From assembly GCF_050948175.1 (NCBI RefSeq), contig NW_027490147.1, positions 1 through 64,000 on the forward strand: a stretch of 64,000 bases of DNA, written 5' to 3'. This document shows, piece by piece, positions 12,201 to 24,927 of this stretch. The stretch comes from Xylocopa sonorina. Taxonomy: Eukaryota > Arthropoda > Insecta > Hymenoptera > Apidae. Every line of letters starts with the position of its first letter. Within the stretch, counting starts at the first letter, position 1. Below the pieces are notes generated by a model. That model had not been told where the DNA came from. It ran no database searches and worked only from the letters and a program-made list of their open reading frames with translations. Position numbers and translations under genes: made by a program.

Positions 12201-15200
12201 CTACAGAAATGTATTATTAGTACATTGTTATTAATGCATATAATAGAGCCATATTACATGGTGGCTCAGATATCGAATTCTAGATGTTTTGAATTATTGA
12301 AAAGTAAATATCTCAAGTTTTTTCAATCATTTCAATTATTTAACATAAATTGGTTGCGCTCGAACGCGCCTACCTTGAAATATCATTAAATACATTAATT
12401 TTTTTTATAGAAAACAAAAAAGTAGGTACTTTTCTGATATATAGATAATCTTTGAAAAGCAAAACTTTGAAACCGAAAAAATAATACAATTCTTGTGAAC
12501 CTACTTTGTATGTTTCGAGACATTCGCAACAAAAAATCGCTACCGCTACGATAAATTTGATCTATAATTACGCGTTCATGATAACGTACGCCCAGAGATC
12601 TTTCTGATAAAAGTCTCGTGCCCAGCTGCATATGCGAGACTGATGTACGCTACTATAATATTATACATATAGAGCGTACTCAACTACCTCGAGACGGCTA
12701 TAATTCATAGAATACATATGAAGCCTAATCTTAATTCAACGTGAGTCGAATGAATACATTAATTAAATTAATTTGTGAATATGGAATTGAAGTTAAAGTG
12801 TCCTTTAATATTCTCTATGCCTGCCGCGCCGGCATAAAGCGATTAGACGAGATTACGCTAAAAGATGTTTTACAACCTTGCACACGTAGCTATGCACCAA
12901 GACTTTCCCCAGAAATATCCGTAAACCCGTATGCTGCCACAGATGTACACTTATTCAGTGTAATGGTAATGATTTTTCTGCAAATATTTCAAACAATAAA
13001 AGAATTCAACGATTTACGTGTATAGAAAGAAATTGTTGGAAATTATGCTCTCTGTAAGATATTAAATAATCATCGAAATCGGTGAAAGAGGATCGTTCTA
13101 AGTAACTTTCTACACTCCTTTTTCAAATGACAAGAATTTTATTACTTTTTCTCCTTGACTGATTCCTTCTTCTAGTCACAAACTAAAGATATCGTCTTCA
13201 AAGAAACGGGAATTAAATACGTACTTGGAATTATAAAATACATATTTATCAATTAAGTAATAACAAATGATAAAATGTAGAATTTTTTACAGTTAATTAC
13301 AACGTTCGACTTATCATAACGTTATTCTCATTTGTCAACGGATGGTTGAATGAATCAGGTTGTATTTTGAGAAATCTTTTTATACGTATGTTCTATTCAA
13401 ATTATATGTGACAAACTAAATTGCATCATTCAATGGTAAATTATTTTGAGAAAGTTTTTTGTGCGGCAACACATCTGTTTTATTATTATTCCTTTTCTGT
13501 ACTGCCCTTTTTTGTAAAAATAATACAAATAAGCAGCTTTGTATGTAGAATCAGCTATATTTTAAGTTTCCATTCAAGGAAGTTTTCTACATAGTAAAAA
13601 ATTTTATTCGGATATCTGAGGTGCGAGAGGTGTAACAATAAATGTATGAATTGAATGAGATGTGAACGTTTAGAATTGCGAAAATATAATTGTGAATATT
13701 CCCAAATAATCAATACTCGAGAATTTAAGAAAACTTAATGCATAAATGTATGTGTGCGTGTATGTGAGTGCCTGGGAAAACAAGCACATGTACGAAAATC
13801 CGGGGAAAGAATGAATAGATGAAAGGATGAGTGTGCAGAACACGAATTTAATTTAACAAGAACAATGAGAAGAGTACCTTCTTCAATCATAGATAAATTT
13901 AATTGTTCAATTTCCACAATATAATCTATAAAATTGGACATTTATTTGGTACTGTTAGAGTATCACACCCGCAAATCAACCTCATAAGCTGTGGTGGTGT
14001 ACGATTTCGTCATTCTCCAATTTATAAATTTTTCTATTTCTCATTTTGAGAATTGATGGTGTTTTTATTAACTGCTAACTATTATGATCTTTAATGTTCA
14101 AAATATTGTAGTAAGAACGTAAATGTACGTAGACATTTACATATCTAGAGTCCGAATAAAATTTATCACACAATACAAATAACTGACCAGAAAATTAAAT
14201 TCTATGTAGCATCAACTTCAAATAGAATAAAAATAAGCAATGAATAAACAATATGTTTTGGTTAAACCCAAGAAAAGGGTTGTAGTTAGAAAAAGATTAA
14301 AACAATTACACAAAAATGTTTCTACCGTTTGCGAAGTATTTGTTATATGTCATAAAATATTAAATAAAATTGTATGGATATTTACTCTATAGGAATATGT
14401 AGCAATATTTAAAAAAAATAGGGTCATTTATATAATCATTGAATATTCTTTTTAACACACAAGTATTATCAGCATACTACAGTCTCGATTAGCCAAGATT
14501 ACTCGAGAAGCATTTCTGAATACCTGCTTCAAATTTTATCAACAAGATGGTTTCACATTAAATATAGGATTAGCAAATTGTTAACAGTGTATCGTTATAT
14601 TAAGATAATTTGTTAGATCTCTGATAACAATCTACTTTCAGATAGTACCGAACTCAATTTGATTCTAGAACATTTGTGCAGTGCGGATGTAGATCGATAT
14701 AAATTCGCTTCAGGTTCTGAAAAAATCTGGAGTCAGACTAGTATCCAACTGCAATCGATTTGTTTACTGGATTTCAACATTACATACATTACATATATTA
14801 ATCGATACATTTTTTTTAAATGAAACTTCTTATGTCACAGTAATGTAATTTCGCATGGTAAGAGCGTTACGAAAAACGAAATACCAGCCTCCCCACCATT
14901 TAACGCATAGATGAGAGGCAGGGGAAATAAGAATAGAAAAAATAAGACTATCAGTCTCTATCCTATAGTTTCTCTTACTCCCTCCTTTGTTTTAACTTCT
15001 GAGTTTCACTTCCAATGCGCATAACGGCCACGCACCATCTTTTGTATCTCTTTTTTTTCTTAATAACAAAAATAATGAAATGATAATATTGATTTGTGAA
15101 TTTCTATTAAATAAGTACAGTGCATGGTATATTCTTCAAACGCACTTTAAATAACAACTTGAATTCTTTTTAAGTTAAATTAAATAAGACATTAAGGGCT

Positions 15201-16714
15201 TAATGATTTAATATGTGATGTATTGTTTAAATACAGTCATTAAGAACGATAGTCTTATTTTCTTTTAAACGTAATAATATTAATTTTTTAGATAACATTT
15301 AGTGTGCACAGTTAAAGATTTATTAAACTAGACAATGGAGATGAAAAAATAAACATCTTTTAGTTTAGAAATCCCATTTTAAGCTCAAAAAATTAGCTAA
15401 AATTGAAATAATTTGTAAATCAATAATTACAATGTTGTCGATTGTAAAATGAATAAAATTAAATATAAAATGAAGCATAAAATAAAACATAGAATAAAGA
15501 AATAAATAATGTACATACCATTTTACATAGCTAATATAAATCAGCTTCTTTATCCCCTTTATATTTTTTAAGTGATATGCTTGAAATTTCTTCTCTGAAA
15601 TGTATTCTTCGCAATAATTCTTTAACTGTACAAATTAGCAAAAATATTTATTCCATATAAATATTATTTAATTTGTCACATAAATGTTGTATAACTATGG
15701 TATCAACTTTCATTAAAAATTATACAAATATCACAGATCGACCGATTAGTGTATGAGTATAAGTTCATCTGTTTGTCTGTTCCATTTGATTTTAAAAAAG
15801 TTCAAATTGATATCTAAAGTGATATTAGGAAAAACAGTTTAAAACGCTTTATATAATCCGCTCTTGTTTAATTAAATAGAACTTCCAAGAAATTGATTAT
15901 CTATGTATAGTATATACTATATTTCTTGCATTTCTTGTTTTCTATCTATTTGCTTACATAAACCAAACAAATCCAATATGTTGACATGAACATATAATCA
16001 CCTAGGAACGTTGCACTTAAGCTGAATACACTGCACTAAGAAACAGGAAACAAATATTTAAAGGAACTTTAAACATTAATTTTTAACAATTACAAAGTTG
16101 CATAAAGCGTATCACGCATTAAACATAATTTCATTACACAATTAGTTATAATATGATTCTACGATGTAAACTATACATATAATATGATACAACTAAGCTT
16201 TAAAGATATACAAGTAAAATATATCAAATACTTTTAATAAATGATTATTCAATATATTAACTTAATATATTATATCATATTAATAATTTCATAATAACTA
16301 CTGAACATGTAACAATGTTCAAAATTAATAATAACCATATGTTTGAGTTGAATAAGTGTGCTTCACATACATATTATACTTTGAGAAGAATTAAAATAGT
16401 GCAATAGGTTCTTTAAATTGTGCATTTTCTAATACACATTTATTTAACCAATTTTGTTAAATGTTATTTCTACGTTAATCTCAAATACATGTATATATTT
16501 GAATAGCAGATGTCATACAAAAATTAAATTGAAGATTCTATTAATATATTAAAAATTTTCACAAGAAAGATATAGATATTTAATTATTGTAACATTAAAA
16601 ATATTACTCGTATAAATTGTATCAAATATTGCATCGTGTAATGTGTGTAAAAGGCAAATAAATAAATTTCAAAACAGAATAAAAAAATTGTTGTTACATT
16701 GTTTTCACGCTTAC
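9201..16714. other. Long AT-rich intergenic or intronic stretch
   Basis: Extremely AT-rich with no gene I can identify. A plus-strand frame at 12741-13025 is listed separately. A short CT run occurs near 10078-10091. A GC-richer patch at about 14870-15050 has no clear product. If the MFSD11-like exon at 16715-16807 is real, this stretch could be its first intron, because that gene would run leftward; I did not find its second exon here. Confidence 0.4.
12741..13025 (+). CDS. Unassigned open frame, possible single exon
   Basis: 94 codons open from a GTG; the first ATG is at 12750. The middle part, about 12805-12960, is noticeably GC-richer than its surroundings and has a mixed, protein-like residue composition including a QPCTRSYAPRLSPE segment. 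A possible donor GTAATG follows a CAGT at about 12959. I do not recognise the family. It may be one exon of a large gene, a decayed element or chance. Nothing else in the neighbourhood supports it. Confidence 0.2.
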   Translation: MSRMNTLIKLICEYGIEVKVSFNILYACRAGIKRLDEITLKDVLQPCTRSYAPRLSPEISVNPYAATDVHLFSVMVMIFLQIFQTIKEFNDLRV

Positions 16715-16807
16715 CTCAATATTCCCCATGGTTTGAAATGCTGTAAATACCAGCATAAAGCCCCAACTTAATATCATCACATTTAAAAATCTTCTATTTA
16801 TTGTCAT
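16715..16807 (-). CDS. First coding exon of an MFSD11/UNC93-like transporter
   Basis: Reading leftward from an ATG at 16807-16805 there are exactly 31 codons, then a donor GTAAGC after the codon GAG (phase 0). The exon encodes a short polar start, a hydrophobic first membrane helix and the block FTAFQTMGNIE. This closely resembles the start of UNC93-like protein MFSD11, a major-facilitator family membrane protein of poorly known substrate, whose first helix ends in FTAFQT.GN. Known members have about 12 helices and some 450 residues, so most of the gene is missing. The next exon should lie at lower coordinates, and I could not find it down to position 1. The intron may be very long, the exon may be orphaned, or I may have missed short exons. 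Confidence 0.5.
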
Positions 16808-19800
16808 GATGAACACACTTGATAAAATATATCAACTAAAAAGAAAATGTGTGAGGAAATTTCATAAATTTTCCACCTGCACACTGAAAATACGTTATTT
16901 TGAAATTGTGCAGCCGAAACAAACAGATGGTCTCAACATCAACAGATATAATATAAGGAACGGAAACAAATGTGAGGTTGCCAACAGTGTATATATAATT
17001 CCCTTCTTCCTCAATTGACATGATTTCTACTTGGCTATCGTCGATATATGGTGAGTAGTCATCAGTCACATGACACGTTGCGATAGCACAAATATGGATA
17101 CATTGTATGTACTGGCCGACATTCACAGTTAAAACTTATGTATATTTACTTAAGATCATCTTAAACGTCTTTGTAATCGTAATTTCAAATAATCTTAAAG
17201 ATCGGATCGTAAAAACTTTTGCTTTGGAAAGATCTCAGTTTAGTGAAAAAAAACTAGTGCCTATAGCCACCTTGCCCATTAAAAATCGTCTAATCGAGTT
17301 AAGGTTAAGAAAAATTAAAAAATTTTTATTCAACAATTGACATCAATAGAATTAAAGAAATTAAAGTTATTAAATTTTACGAGGAAACGAAAAAGCAAAA
17401 AAATGATTCAGGTTTTCAAATATATATGTTTTATATGAAAAGTTACTTAAAATCCAGCAATATTTAGTCAGAATTATGATCATTGGATTCCTGTTTCTCT
17501 TGCTGTGCAATTATTAGTTTGTTTATGGTTTTATACGAGTACAAATTTTCAGGTTAGAGATTTTACACTATTTATTTTACATATTGTTGTACTTATATAT
17601 AAAATAATTTGATGTATATGAAGTGATGGATGAATACTGATGATACCATTGTCACAAGCAACAGTGTCAAGAATAATTTTTAGGAATAATTTAAATGAAG
17701 TCATTAACATAATTTATTGCCAAATTAAATATGGAAGAGCAATGTAGATAGTTTCTTTCGTAAATAGTCTTAAACTATCATGCAGTATCTTCGATGAAAG
17801 GTAATGTTAAATTTTGAAATATTATTTTTTTATTGTTCCAATTACTATATATTAATGAAAAAAGAGATGAAAAAGATCAAAATTCAATCATGACTTGGAT
17901 CTTAGTTTGAACACATTGTTGATTTAAGTAGCTTCAACAGAAAAATATATTTTTTTAAACTAATTCATAACTATTTTTATAAACACTTTGAACAATAGAT
18001 TGGTGTAAATCCCTCAGATATAAATATTTTGAAAATTGTAGAACCTGGAAAAATAATGGAAATACACAAGGTTGGAAGTAACATTAATGATGCGTTTAAG
18101 AGAGATAGTGGATTTTTGAAGAACATAAGCAGGAAACTAAAAAAATTGTTCTCATCAATATTGAAGACTGCAATCCTGATGCATTGTTAAGTATCAATAA
18201 GGAATAGATACCGACTAATACAATAAGTATATCAGACTGTTGGAAACGATAGAATACATTTAGAAGTGTTCTAGTAGAATACTTTCATTTTATGGATACC
18301 GAAATGTGTATATATTCTTTATACATACCTGTTGTTTACTTAATTGTTAAATGAAGATGTTGATACATAGTCAATTAGAATTGTTCCAAATATAATAAAA
18401 CAAAAACTAGAAATTTTGAACATTGTATACAAGGCTAGTTGAATGTTTATTTAAAAACACATATATGATATAAAAGAATTGATGTCTTTTTAAAAATATA
18501 GTCAAATTTTATGCAACATAATGCAACAATGTTAATAATGATGTAGGTACATCATAATATTATAAATTTTGAACTTGCAAAAACATCCGGACACTAGGAG
18601 CATTCTAAGAAATTATGAATTCCAAAAAATAAGACAGACAATATAAGCATAGTAATGAAAACCTATTTAATAAATGTACAAAGTGTATCAGTGGTAAATA
18701 GGAGAGTATCGGTGTAATACATGTTTTGTATGCAACAATTAATAATTTACCGCCAAAAAAAAGACAAATATATTCATATCGCTAAAGGTTATAACGAGCG
18801 AATTGCCAGGAAAAAACCTTACATAATGTAATACGCTATAAACAGATAAAAAAGATGAGTTTGCAAATAAGTATAGACTAAAGGAATCTGAATAATGAAC
18901 AGATGTTATTTTCATGGATAAAAGTAAATTTAACATTTTTGGCAATGGTAGGATGGTAAGAGAGTTGACTTTGTTAGATTTACAACAACCTACCATCAAA
19001 CATGATAGGGTAATAGTATAAAAGTGTATATGTAGTAAAAAAATCATCGAGATCAGAACATATGCAACAAATCTACAGGTTCACTATTATATAAGTTATA
19101 TAAAAGTACAATATACGCTTAACTTTAGAAAATAATGTTTTTTAGAATAAGTTATAGAATTCTCTAGTTGGAAAAACATTGGGAAAGTAGGAACATACAC
19201 ATGAAAGTTCAGTAGAACGGTTTATATACTGAAGTGAGATTTTCTATTACTAAATTTCCCCTGTTGTCTTACAAGTAGACTCTAACCATATTTATAAACT
19301 TTATATAATAATAATTATCACCTCTTAATATCTAGTCATGAAGTAAAACGGTATGAAAATCGTTTAGGGATACATCGCCACAAGTCTGCTCTTGTGATGA
19401 ACGTTCTAGCGATCGACTAGGGATGGATCTTTGTGTTACGTTATCGTTTGAATACAATGTCGAGCGTAATACGATATAGATTGTAAGAGTAATGAAAGAA
19501 CGGAGCAAAATTAATGTGATAATAACAAGACTTTCTCTTACGTTCCCGAAGCGGTGGTCTCCGATCTTTTCCGGAAAACTTAAGTGAACCATGAGAATTT
19601 TTGAAAGGTGTAACACCAACGAGCCAGGGTCCGTCGGGATGACCAACATGGAGTGTCCCAGTCCCTTGGCAAGCCTGAATTTCTTACAAGATATATTCGG
19701 TGAATGTCGAATAGCAAAATTCGGTGACTTTATTATGCGTTTTATTAAGATATACTATCTGCATAAAATTGCGAAGAGAATTTTAGATGAAAACGTTATA

Positions 19801-19839
19801 CAATGCTTGAAAACTGTTTGAGTTTATCTTCAAAACTAA
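16808..19839. other. Gene-free stretch
   Basis: AT-rich. The frames at 16836-17126 (minus) and 17107-17340 (plus) overlap each other, have no family resemblance and lack good splice sites. A GC-richer patch at about 19560-19690 gives open frames on both strands. On the minus strand a donor-like GTAAGA follows GGGAAC near 19543, and a hydrophobic segment is encoded at about 19440-19540, but I cannot name a product. Confidence 0.4.
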
Positions 19840-20396
19840 CCCAGACAACCAGCGATTGTAGCGCCAATGGCACCGGGTGGAACTCTAAGCACTGTGCTAG
19901 CACGGTGCTGCCTCTCAGTTCTCGTAACAGCACAGGGCTAGCACTGGAGCGACACCACAGTATACTGTGGCAACACTGCGTGTCACGGCACTATCAAAGC
20001 ACGGCGATATAGCACGGGAGCGACACGGCGTGCCAATGACACTACTATCAGCTCACCATAGTGACACGCGTGGCAGTGGCGTAGGCTAATATATACCAAT
20101 GAAGAAGCTGTTTGCATAAAAAGTATAAACGAATATTAAAAATGACTAAACTAAGCAATTTATTTATTTCGATTCGATAATAAATACACTGACACGAAAG
20201 AAAGATATAAAAACTTCTTTTTATTATTTTCTATAAACTATAACTTAATACAGCGATTTTTTCAGAAAAGTCGTTAATTACTTTATCGTAAAAATACATA
20301 CACATATTTTATAAATATTTTTTTCAACTCATCGTTAAAAATTCATGCAACAAAGGGTTATATTATTTTTAATAATCCTTACAAACGATAAAACCA
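19840..20396 (+). repeat. Long inverted repeat, left arm (A)
   Basis: Pairs with 20959-21491 in reverse complement over its whole length. The arms differ by scattered substitutions and a gap around a small palindrome (CAGTATACTG near 19957-19966) present only in this arm. A transcript across both arms would fold into a duplex of more than 500 bp. Confidence 0.9.
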
Positions 20397-20528
20397 TGTA
20401 CCAAAGGAAAACAAATAATTACGTTCAATATTTTCACCTGAAAATTGTGATACGCTAGTAAAGTAAACGTAACTTAATTAGTTCAACATTTTATAAGTAA
20501 ATGTATCATTTATTACATTTCCTTAAAC

Positions 20529-20958
20529 AATATGCTGCCATCGTACTTAATACTCTCTATTGGCATGAATTTTCCTGACGAATTGAAAAAATATATATGG
20601 CTCTCTCTATAAGTGGCAAACAACTACCAAAACGTCTGTCAGTACTCGTATGCGGATATCTAAACTCTGACGTATTTAATTTGTACGGAATAACAGGTGG
20701 TTCCCCATTAACAAATGTGACGTCTACGCCAATGCAGAAAAATTTTTGAATGGAACGATGACACGCGTGTCACGCTGGTGGTGGCGCAGTGTCATTCGCA
20801 CGCGTGCTACGCTGGTGACTAGAACGTACTGCCACTGCGTGCCGGCATTTTAGCTAACAAGTGCGGACGTAGATGACTACGGATCTGCTGACACTCCTCG
20901 GAAGTGTCGCTACAGTGCCGGTATGGTGTCGCCACCATCTTATCTTGTGTTGTCTGGG
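20529..20958 (+). repeat. Direct repeat block B, copy 1
   Basis: Same orientation as 21492-21931. Both copies start at AATATGCTGCCATCG. Differences include a short indel near position 80 of the block and several substitutions. Confidence 0.9.
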
Positions 20959-21491
20959 TGGTTTTATCGTTTGTAAGGATTATTAAATATAAAATATACC
21001 TTTGTTACATGAATTTTTAAGGATGAGTTGAAAAAAATATTTATAAAATAAGTGTATGTATTTTTACGATAAAGTAATTAACGACTTTTCTGAAAAAATC
21101 GCTGTATTAAGTTATAGTTTATAGAAAATAATACAAAGAAGTTTTTCTATCTTTCTTTCGTGTCAGTGTATCTATTTTCGAATAGAAATAAATAAATTGC
21201 TTAGTTTAGTCATTTTTAATATTCGTTTATAATTTTTATGCAAACAGCTTCTTCATTGGTATATATTAGCCTACGCCACTGGCACGCGTGTCACTATGGT
21301 GAGCTGATAGTGTCATTGGCACGCTGTGTCGCCCCTGTGCTATATCGCCGTGCCTTGATAGTGCCATGACACGCAGTGTCGCTCCAGTGCTAGCCCTGTG
21401 CTGTTACGAGAACTGAGAGGCAGCACCGTCCTAGCACAGTGCTTAGAGTTCCATCCGGTGCTATTGGCGCTACAATCGCTGGTTGTCTGGG
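20959..21491 (-). repeat. Long inverted repeat, right arm (A')
   Basis: Reverse complement of 19840-20396. It ends at 21491 with the terminal motif GGTTGTCTGGG and is directly joined to the second B block without any intervening base. Confidence 0.9.
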
Positions 21492-21931
21492 AATATGCTG
21501 CCATCGTATTTAATACTCTCTATTGGCATGAATTTTCCTGACGAATTGAAAAAATATATATGGCTCTCTCAGTAACTATAAATGTTGGCAAAGAACTACC
21601 AAAACGTCTGTCAGTACTCGTATGCGGATATCTAAACTCTGACGTATTTAATTTGTACGGAATAACAGGTGGTTCCCCATTAACAAATGTGACGCCTACG
21701 TCAATGCAGAAAAAATTTTTGAATGGAACGATGACACGCGTGTCACGCTGGTGCTGGCGCAGTGTGATTCGCACGCGTGCTACGCTGGTAACTAGAACGT
21801 GCTGCCACTGCGTGCCGGCATTTTAGCTAACAAGTGCGGACGTAGATGACTACGGATCTGCTGACACTCCTCGGAAGTGTCGCTACAGTGCCGGTATGGT
21901 GTCGCCACCATCTTATCTTGTGTTGCCTGGG
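21492..21931 (+). repeat. Direct repeat block B, copy 2
   Basis: Second copy of block B. It contains open frames on both strands (plus 21560-21826, 88 codons; minus 21520-21774, 84 codons), neither with a recognised product. The equivalent frame in copy 1 is disturbed by the indel, which argues against selection on a protein. Confidence 0.9.
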
Positions 21932-24927
21932 AAAATTTCATTAATTTGCAAATTTTGCTTCCTGAAATAAGTTTAAACTTTTTATAACTTCACCTGTTTT
22001 CGAGTTTCAGGGTAAAATGGTGACTATTATAATAGAAAATTTATTGCTTTCTTTCAATATTGGTTGTCGTTTTCTTGTAGGACTAATGGTTTGAAAGATA
22101 TAGTCAATAATATATATAAGTGAAACTGCTGTTTCTCTGAAAAAACAAAAATTCCAATTTTCTCTGCCATTTTTGCAAATCGGACCTAGGTTTATATGGA
22201 CTTTTTTGTTGCATATTAGGAAAAAAGATGATTAGTATATTTATGTTAAAAATAGGGTTAATTGTTTATAGAATTTTACTATATTGCATTTACATTGATA
22301 ATATTTTTATGATGTTGAATAATTAGGAGTTTTTAAAGAGAAGGTTGAACTAGGAGTTGAAGAACAGAAGTTAAAGAAAAAGTTGGCCGATTATATTGAA
22401 TGTAGAGATGATATCAAAATTTAATTAGTTTGTTAATGTACCTTAGTCCAAGTCTATCATTACAAAGGTAAACTATTTAAGTCAGTTTAATAACTGTTTT
22501 TAAGTCAAGAGTATTGAGACTGTACTGTTAGAGTATTGCTTCGTATAAGAAGAAGCAAAGCCAAAGGGATTACTTTCTCAAACATTGACAAGAATATTGC
22601 TTTTCTTGACGACTTAGTTTTAATATCAAGGAGATGTGTTAGAATTATGATATTCTTCTATTTAGATTCATTTAAATTAAGGGTAGGTAATTGTTTTTGT
22701 TCAGGAACTACTTTGTGAAAGACTAGCAGAAGCTAACAGAGGGCCATACCTTTCAAAATGATTGCATTCATTAGTTAACTTTGTATTAAATTGTAGCATA
22801 AAAGTGAATAAATATAAATTAAATAAAATAGTGGCAATTTTATTCAATTTATTTACATCTTGTGTTAATTAGATATCTTCTATAACTGTAAGCAGATTTA
22901 ATTTTCAAATCAGTTTAATGAGACGAATGTACCTTATCACACTTTTCTACAAATTTCTTTTAAATCAGGAGTGAGATTCTTGGTTCAAGGATGGTCTTCC
23001 TGATTGTCTTGACGGGCCAAGAAAAAACCTACAGCAAACTGCATGTACTGCTCTATGTACCCACCCCTGATTTAAATGATAAGTTCAGTGCGAAACCTAA
23101 CTTTTTAATATTTCAACTATCTGTTACAACACTTTCGGCACTTTCATCTTAAAATTTAGGCAATATCATAATACAAAATTCAAGTTTCGCCATTTATAAA
23201 AAAATATTAGCTCAACATGTTAAAAAATGTATGTATACGAGTCCTTTCGTATCATTTCTATGTTTCCAAATATTTAAGTATCTTTAAACAGAACACACTG
23301 TAAGGGTAAGGTGCGTACAATATGTATATGCTAGAGTAGAACCAAGCAAGGTTTGGTGCAGCACTTCGCGTAGAACAAGAAAAAGCGGGGCATAAGTCAT
23401 TCTACTCCTTTGACATAACAGAATGCTTGGGTGAGACGTACATGGAAGATAATATGGGATGTCGTATAAATTAGTAAAGATGTCGCTTCGACCTATATCT
23501 GCAGAAAACATGGTAGCTAAAAAATCTCTAGTTTACATTATTTATGGATATAAAATAAAAAGAACCTAATTCAAACGCGTCGTAAAAAAAAACTATTGTA
23601 TTCTTTAAATTCTCTTAATGACTTCTTACTTATTCTATACTATTTTACTTATTCTATACTTGCTGTAAACAATTACCATTTTTACGACTTTTCCTTCTTT
23701 GTATTATTCCATGTATTCGAAATAATGGAGCAGGAATTGCATTCTCGTTAGCAAAACTAGATACTTTGGTACTAATCAAACATCGACCGACAGCTGTCCA
23801 ATGGGAATCAGTTGAATTTAGTTTTATTGCTATACTTTCTTATTAGATAGATAGGTGTATTTGCAAAAAGTGAGTGGAAATAGGCCATTTTAATAAATAA
23901 AGTATTAATATATGACAGAGTCTGGATTGTTTTTAATTTTTTAAATTGAACTGATAGAGGGATACCCGGGGTCATCCAATAGGTTCTACGTATAGGGTCT
24001 GGTGGTATTATTTGTCATTGGTCGGCTACGTTTACTTAGGGTCGTAGGAAGCACCAGACTCAAAGAAGTAATTCTACATATGTGATAATAAATGCGCTAC
24101 AACTTCTATTTCATTATTATTACGATAATTGTATAATTGGAAGAATTGAACGAATTTAATTAGATAAATAATAATAATAACGTGTTAAAATTGTTCGGAG
24201 CTTTAGTAAGATAGCATAGTAGATAGGAAGTAACCGTTCTTGAAACAATTTTTTGCTTTAAACGAAATCCCACTGAGACACAAAAATGGCCGTGTGTGAT
24301 CAGTAAAAAGTTGTTCGTTCTCAGGATAAAATATTGCAATAGATATCTAAAGGTGATAAAAAAAAGAGAGTGAGAAAAGCATAGAGGATTGATATAAATA
24401 GATAAAGAGCATGTATAAAAAGCATGAATAATGGAAAAATCTCTATCCAGTTTGTTTGTTATGTGCGTGAATCAGTAAATGAGGAAATAAAATGCCACGA
24501 TTAAAATTTTCAAGATTTTGACACGTTTACAAATTTGGAAAAGCAAATGGTGAATTTTGAATAATTTATTGAGAATAGAGACTCATCGATATCGGAGACG
24601 AATCGCACAGACTAATCAGAGTGTGCTATTCGTTCGTAGAGGGTGTGAGATCATTGTACAAACACTATGACGAATTGCTGGAGTGATACGAAGAAGTACT
24701 CTCTTTATTTTTTTCTGTTGCCTAAATTCTTTTCTTTGTGTGCGCGCGTGTGTGCACATATATACATATGTGTGTATGTGCGTGTGTGCATAATTAAGTA
24801 TATTGTATATTAAACATGTGTACTCGTGAACATTATTACAATTAACCAATTGACATGTGATTATAAATTGGTAAATTAAAATATAATTTCATTTACACAC
24901 GTAATAAACGTTAGGTGCTTATCAAAA
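21932..24927. other. Upstream region of the RhoGAP gene
   Basis: No independent gene supported. A plus-strand frame at 22536-22718 includes AF-DDLVLIS, reminiscent of the F.DD box of LINE reverse transcriptases, but the context is too short to call. About 23280-23520 and 23930-24070 are GC-richer patches that could hold promoter or 5' UTR sequence for the RhoGAP gene starting at 24928. A GT-rich alternating tract lies at 24736-24790. Confidence 0.35.
24736..24790. repeat. Alternating purine-pyrimidine tract
   Basis: TG/CG-rich run with TGCGCGCGTGTGTGCACA and further TGTG units, about 140 bp upstream of the RhoGAP start codon. Such tracts favour left-handed DNA and are mutable. Confidence 0.8.

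Larger units (their letters stand above)
19840..21931. mobile_element. Composite inverted-repeat element, CCCAGACAAC ends
   Basis: The layout is A (19840-20396), unique spacer (20397-20528), B1 (20529-20958), A' (20959-21491, reverse complement of A) and B2 (21492-21931, direct repeat of B1). By eye the A arms are about 95% alike and B1/B2 are similarly close. The motif CCCAGACAACC opens A. Its complement closes B1 (TGTTGTCTGGG), A' (GGTTGTCTGGG) and B2 (TGTTGCCTGGG). A-spacer-B1 therefore looks like one 1.1 kb non-autonomous element with terminal inverted repeats, with a rearranged second copy attached. Both blocks are GC-rich and full of short palindromes such as ACACGCGTGT. No transposase is recognised; the 88-codon frame in B2 (21560-21826) has no known relative. 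Confidence 0.7.

Noticed and set aside
9500..16700. Remaining MFSD11 exons on the minus strand
   Set aside because: I looked for membrane-helix exons with matching splice phases among the minus-strand frames and found none convincing.
21520..21826. Protein-coding gene in block B2
   Set aside because: Open on both strands, no recognised domain, and the matching frame in B1 is disturbed by an indel; more likely non-coding repeat sequence.
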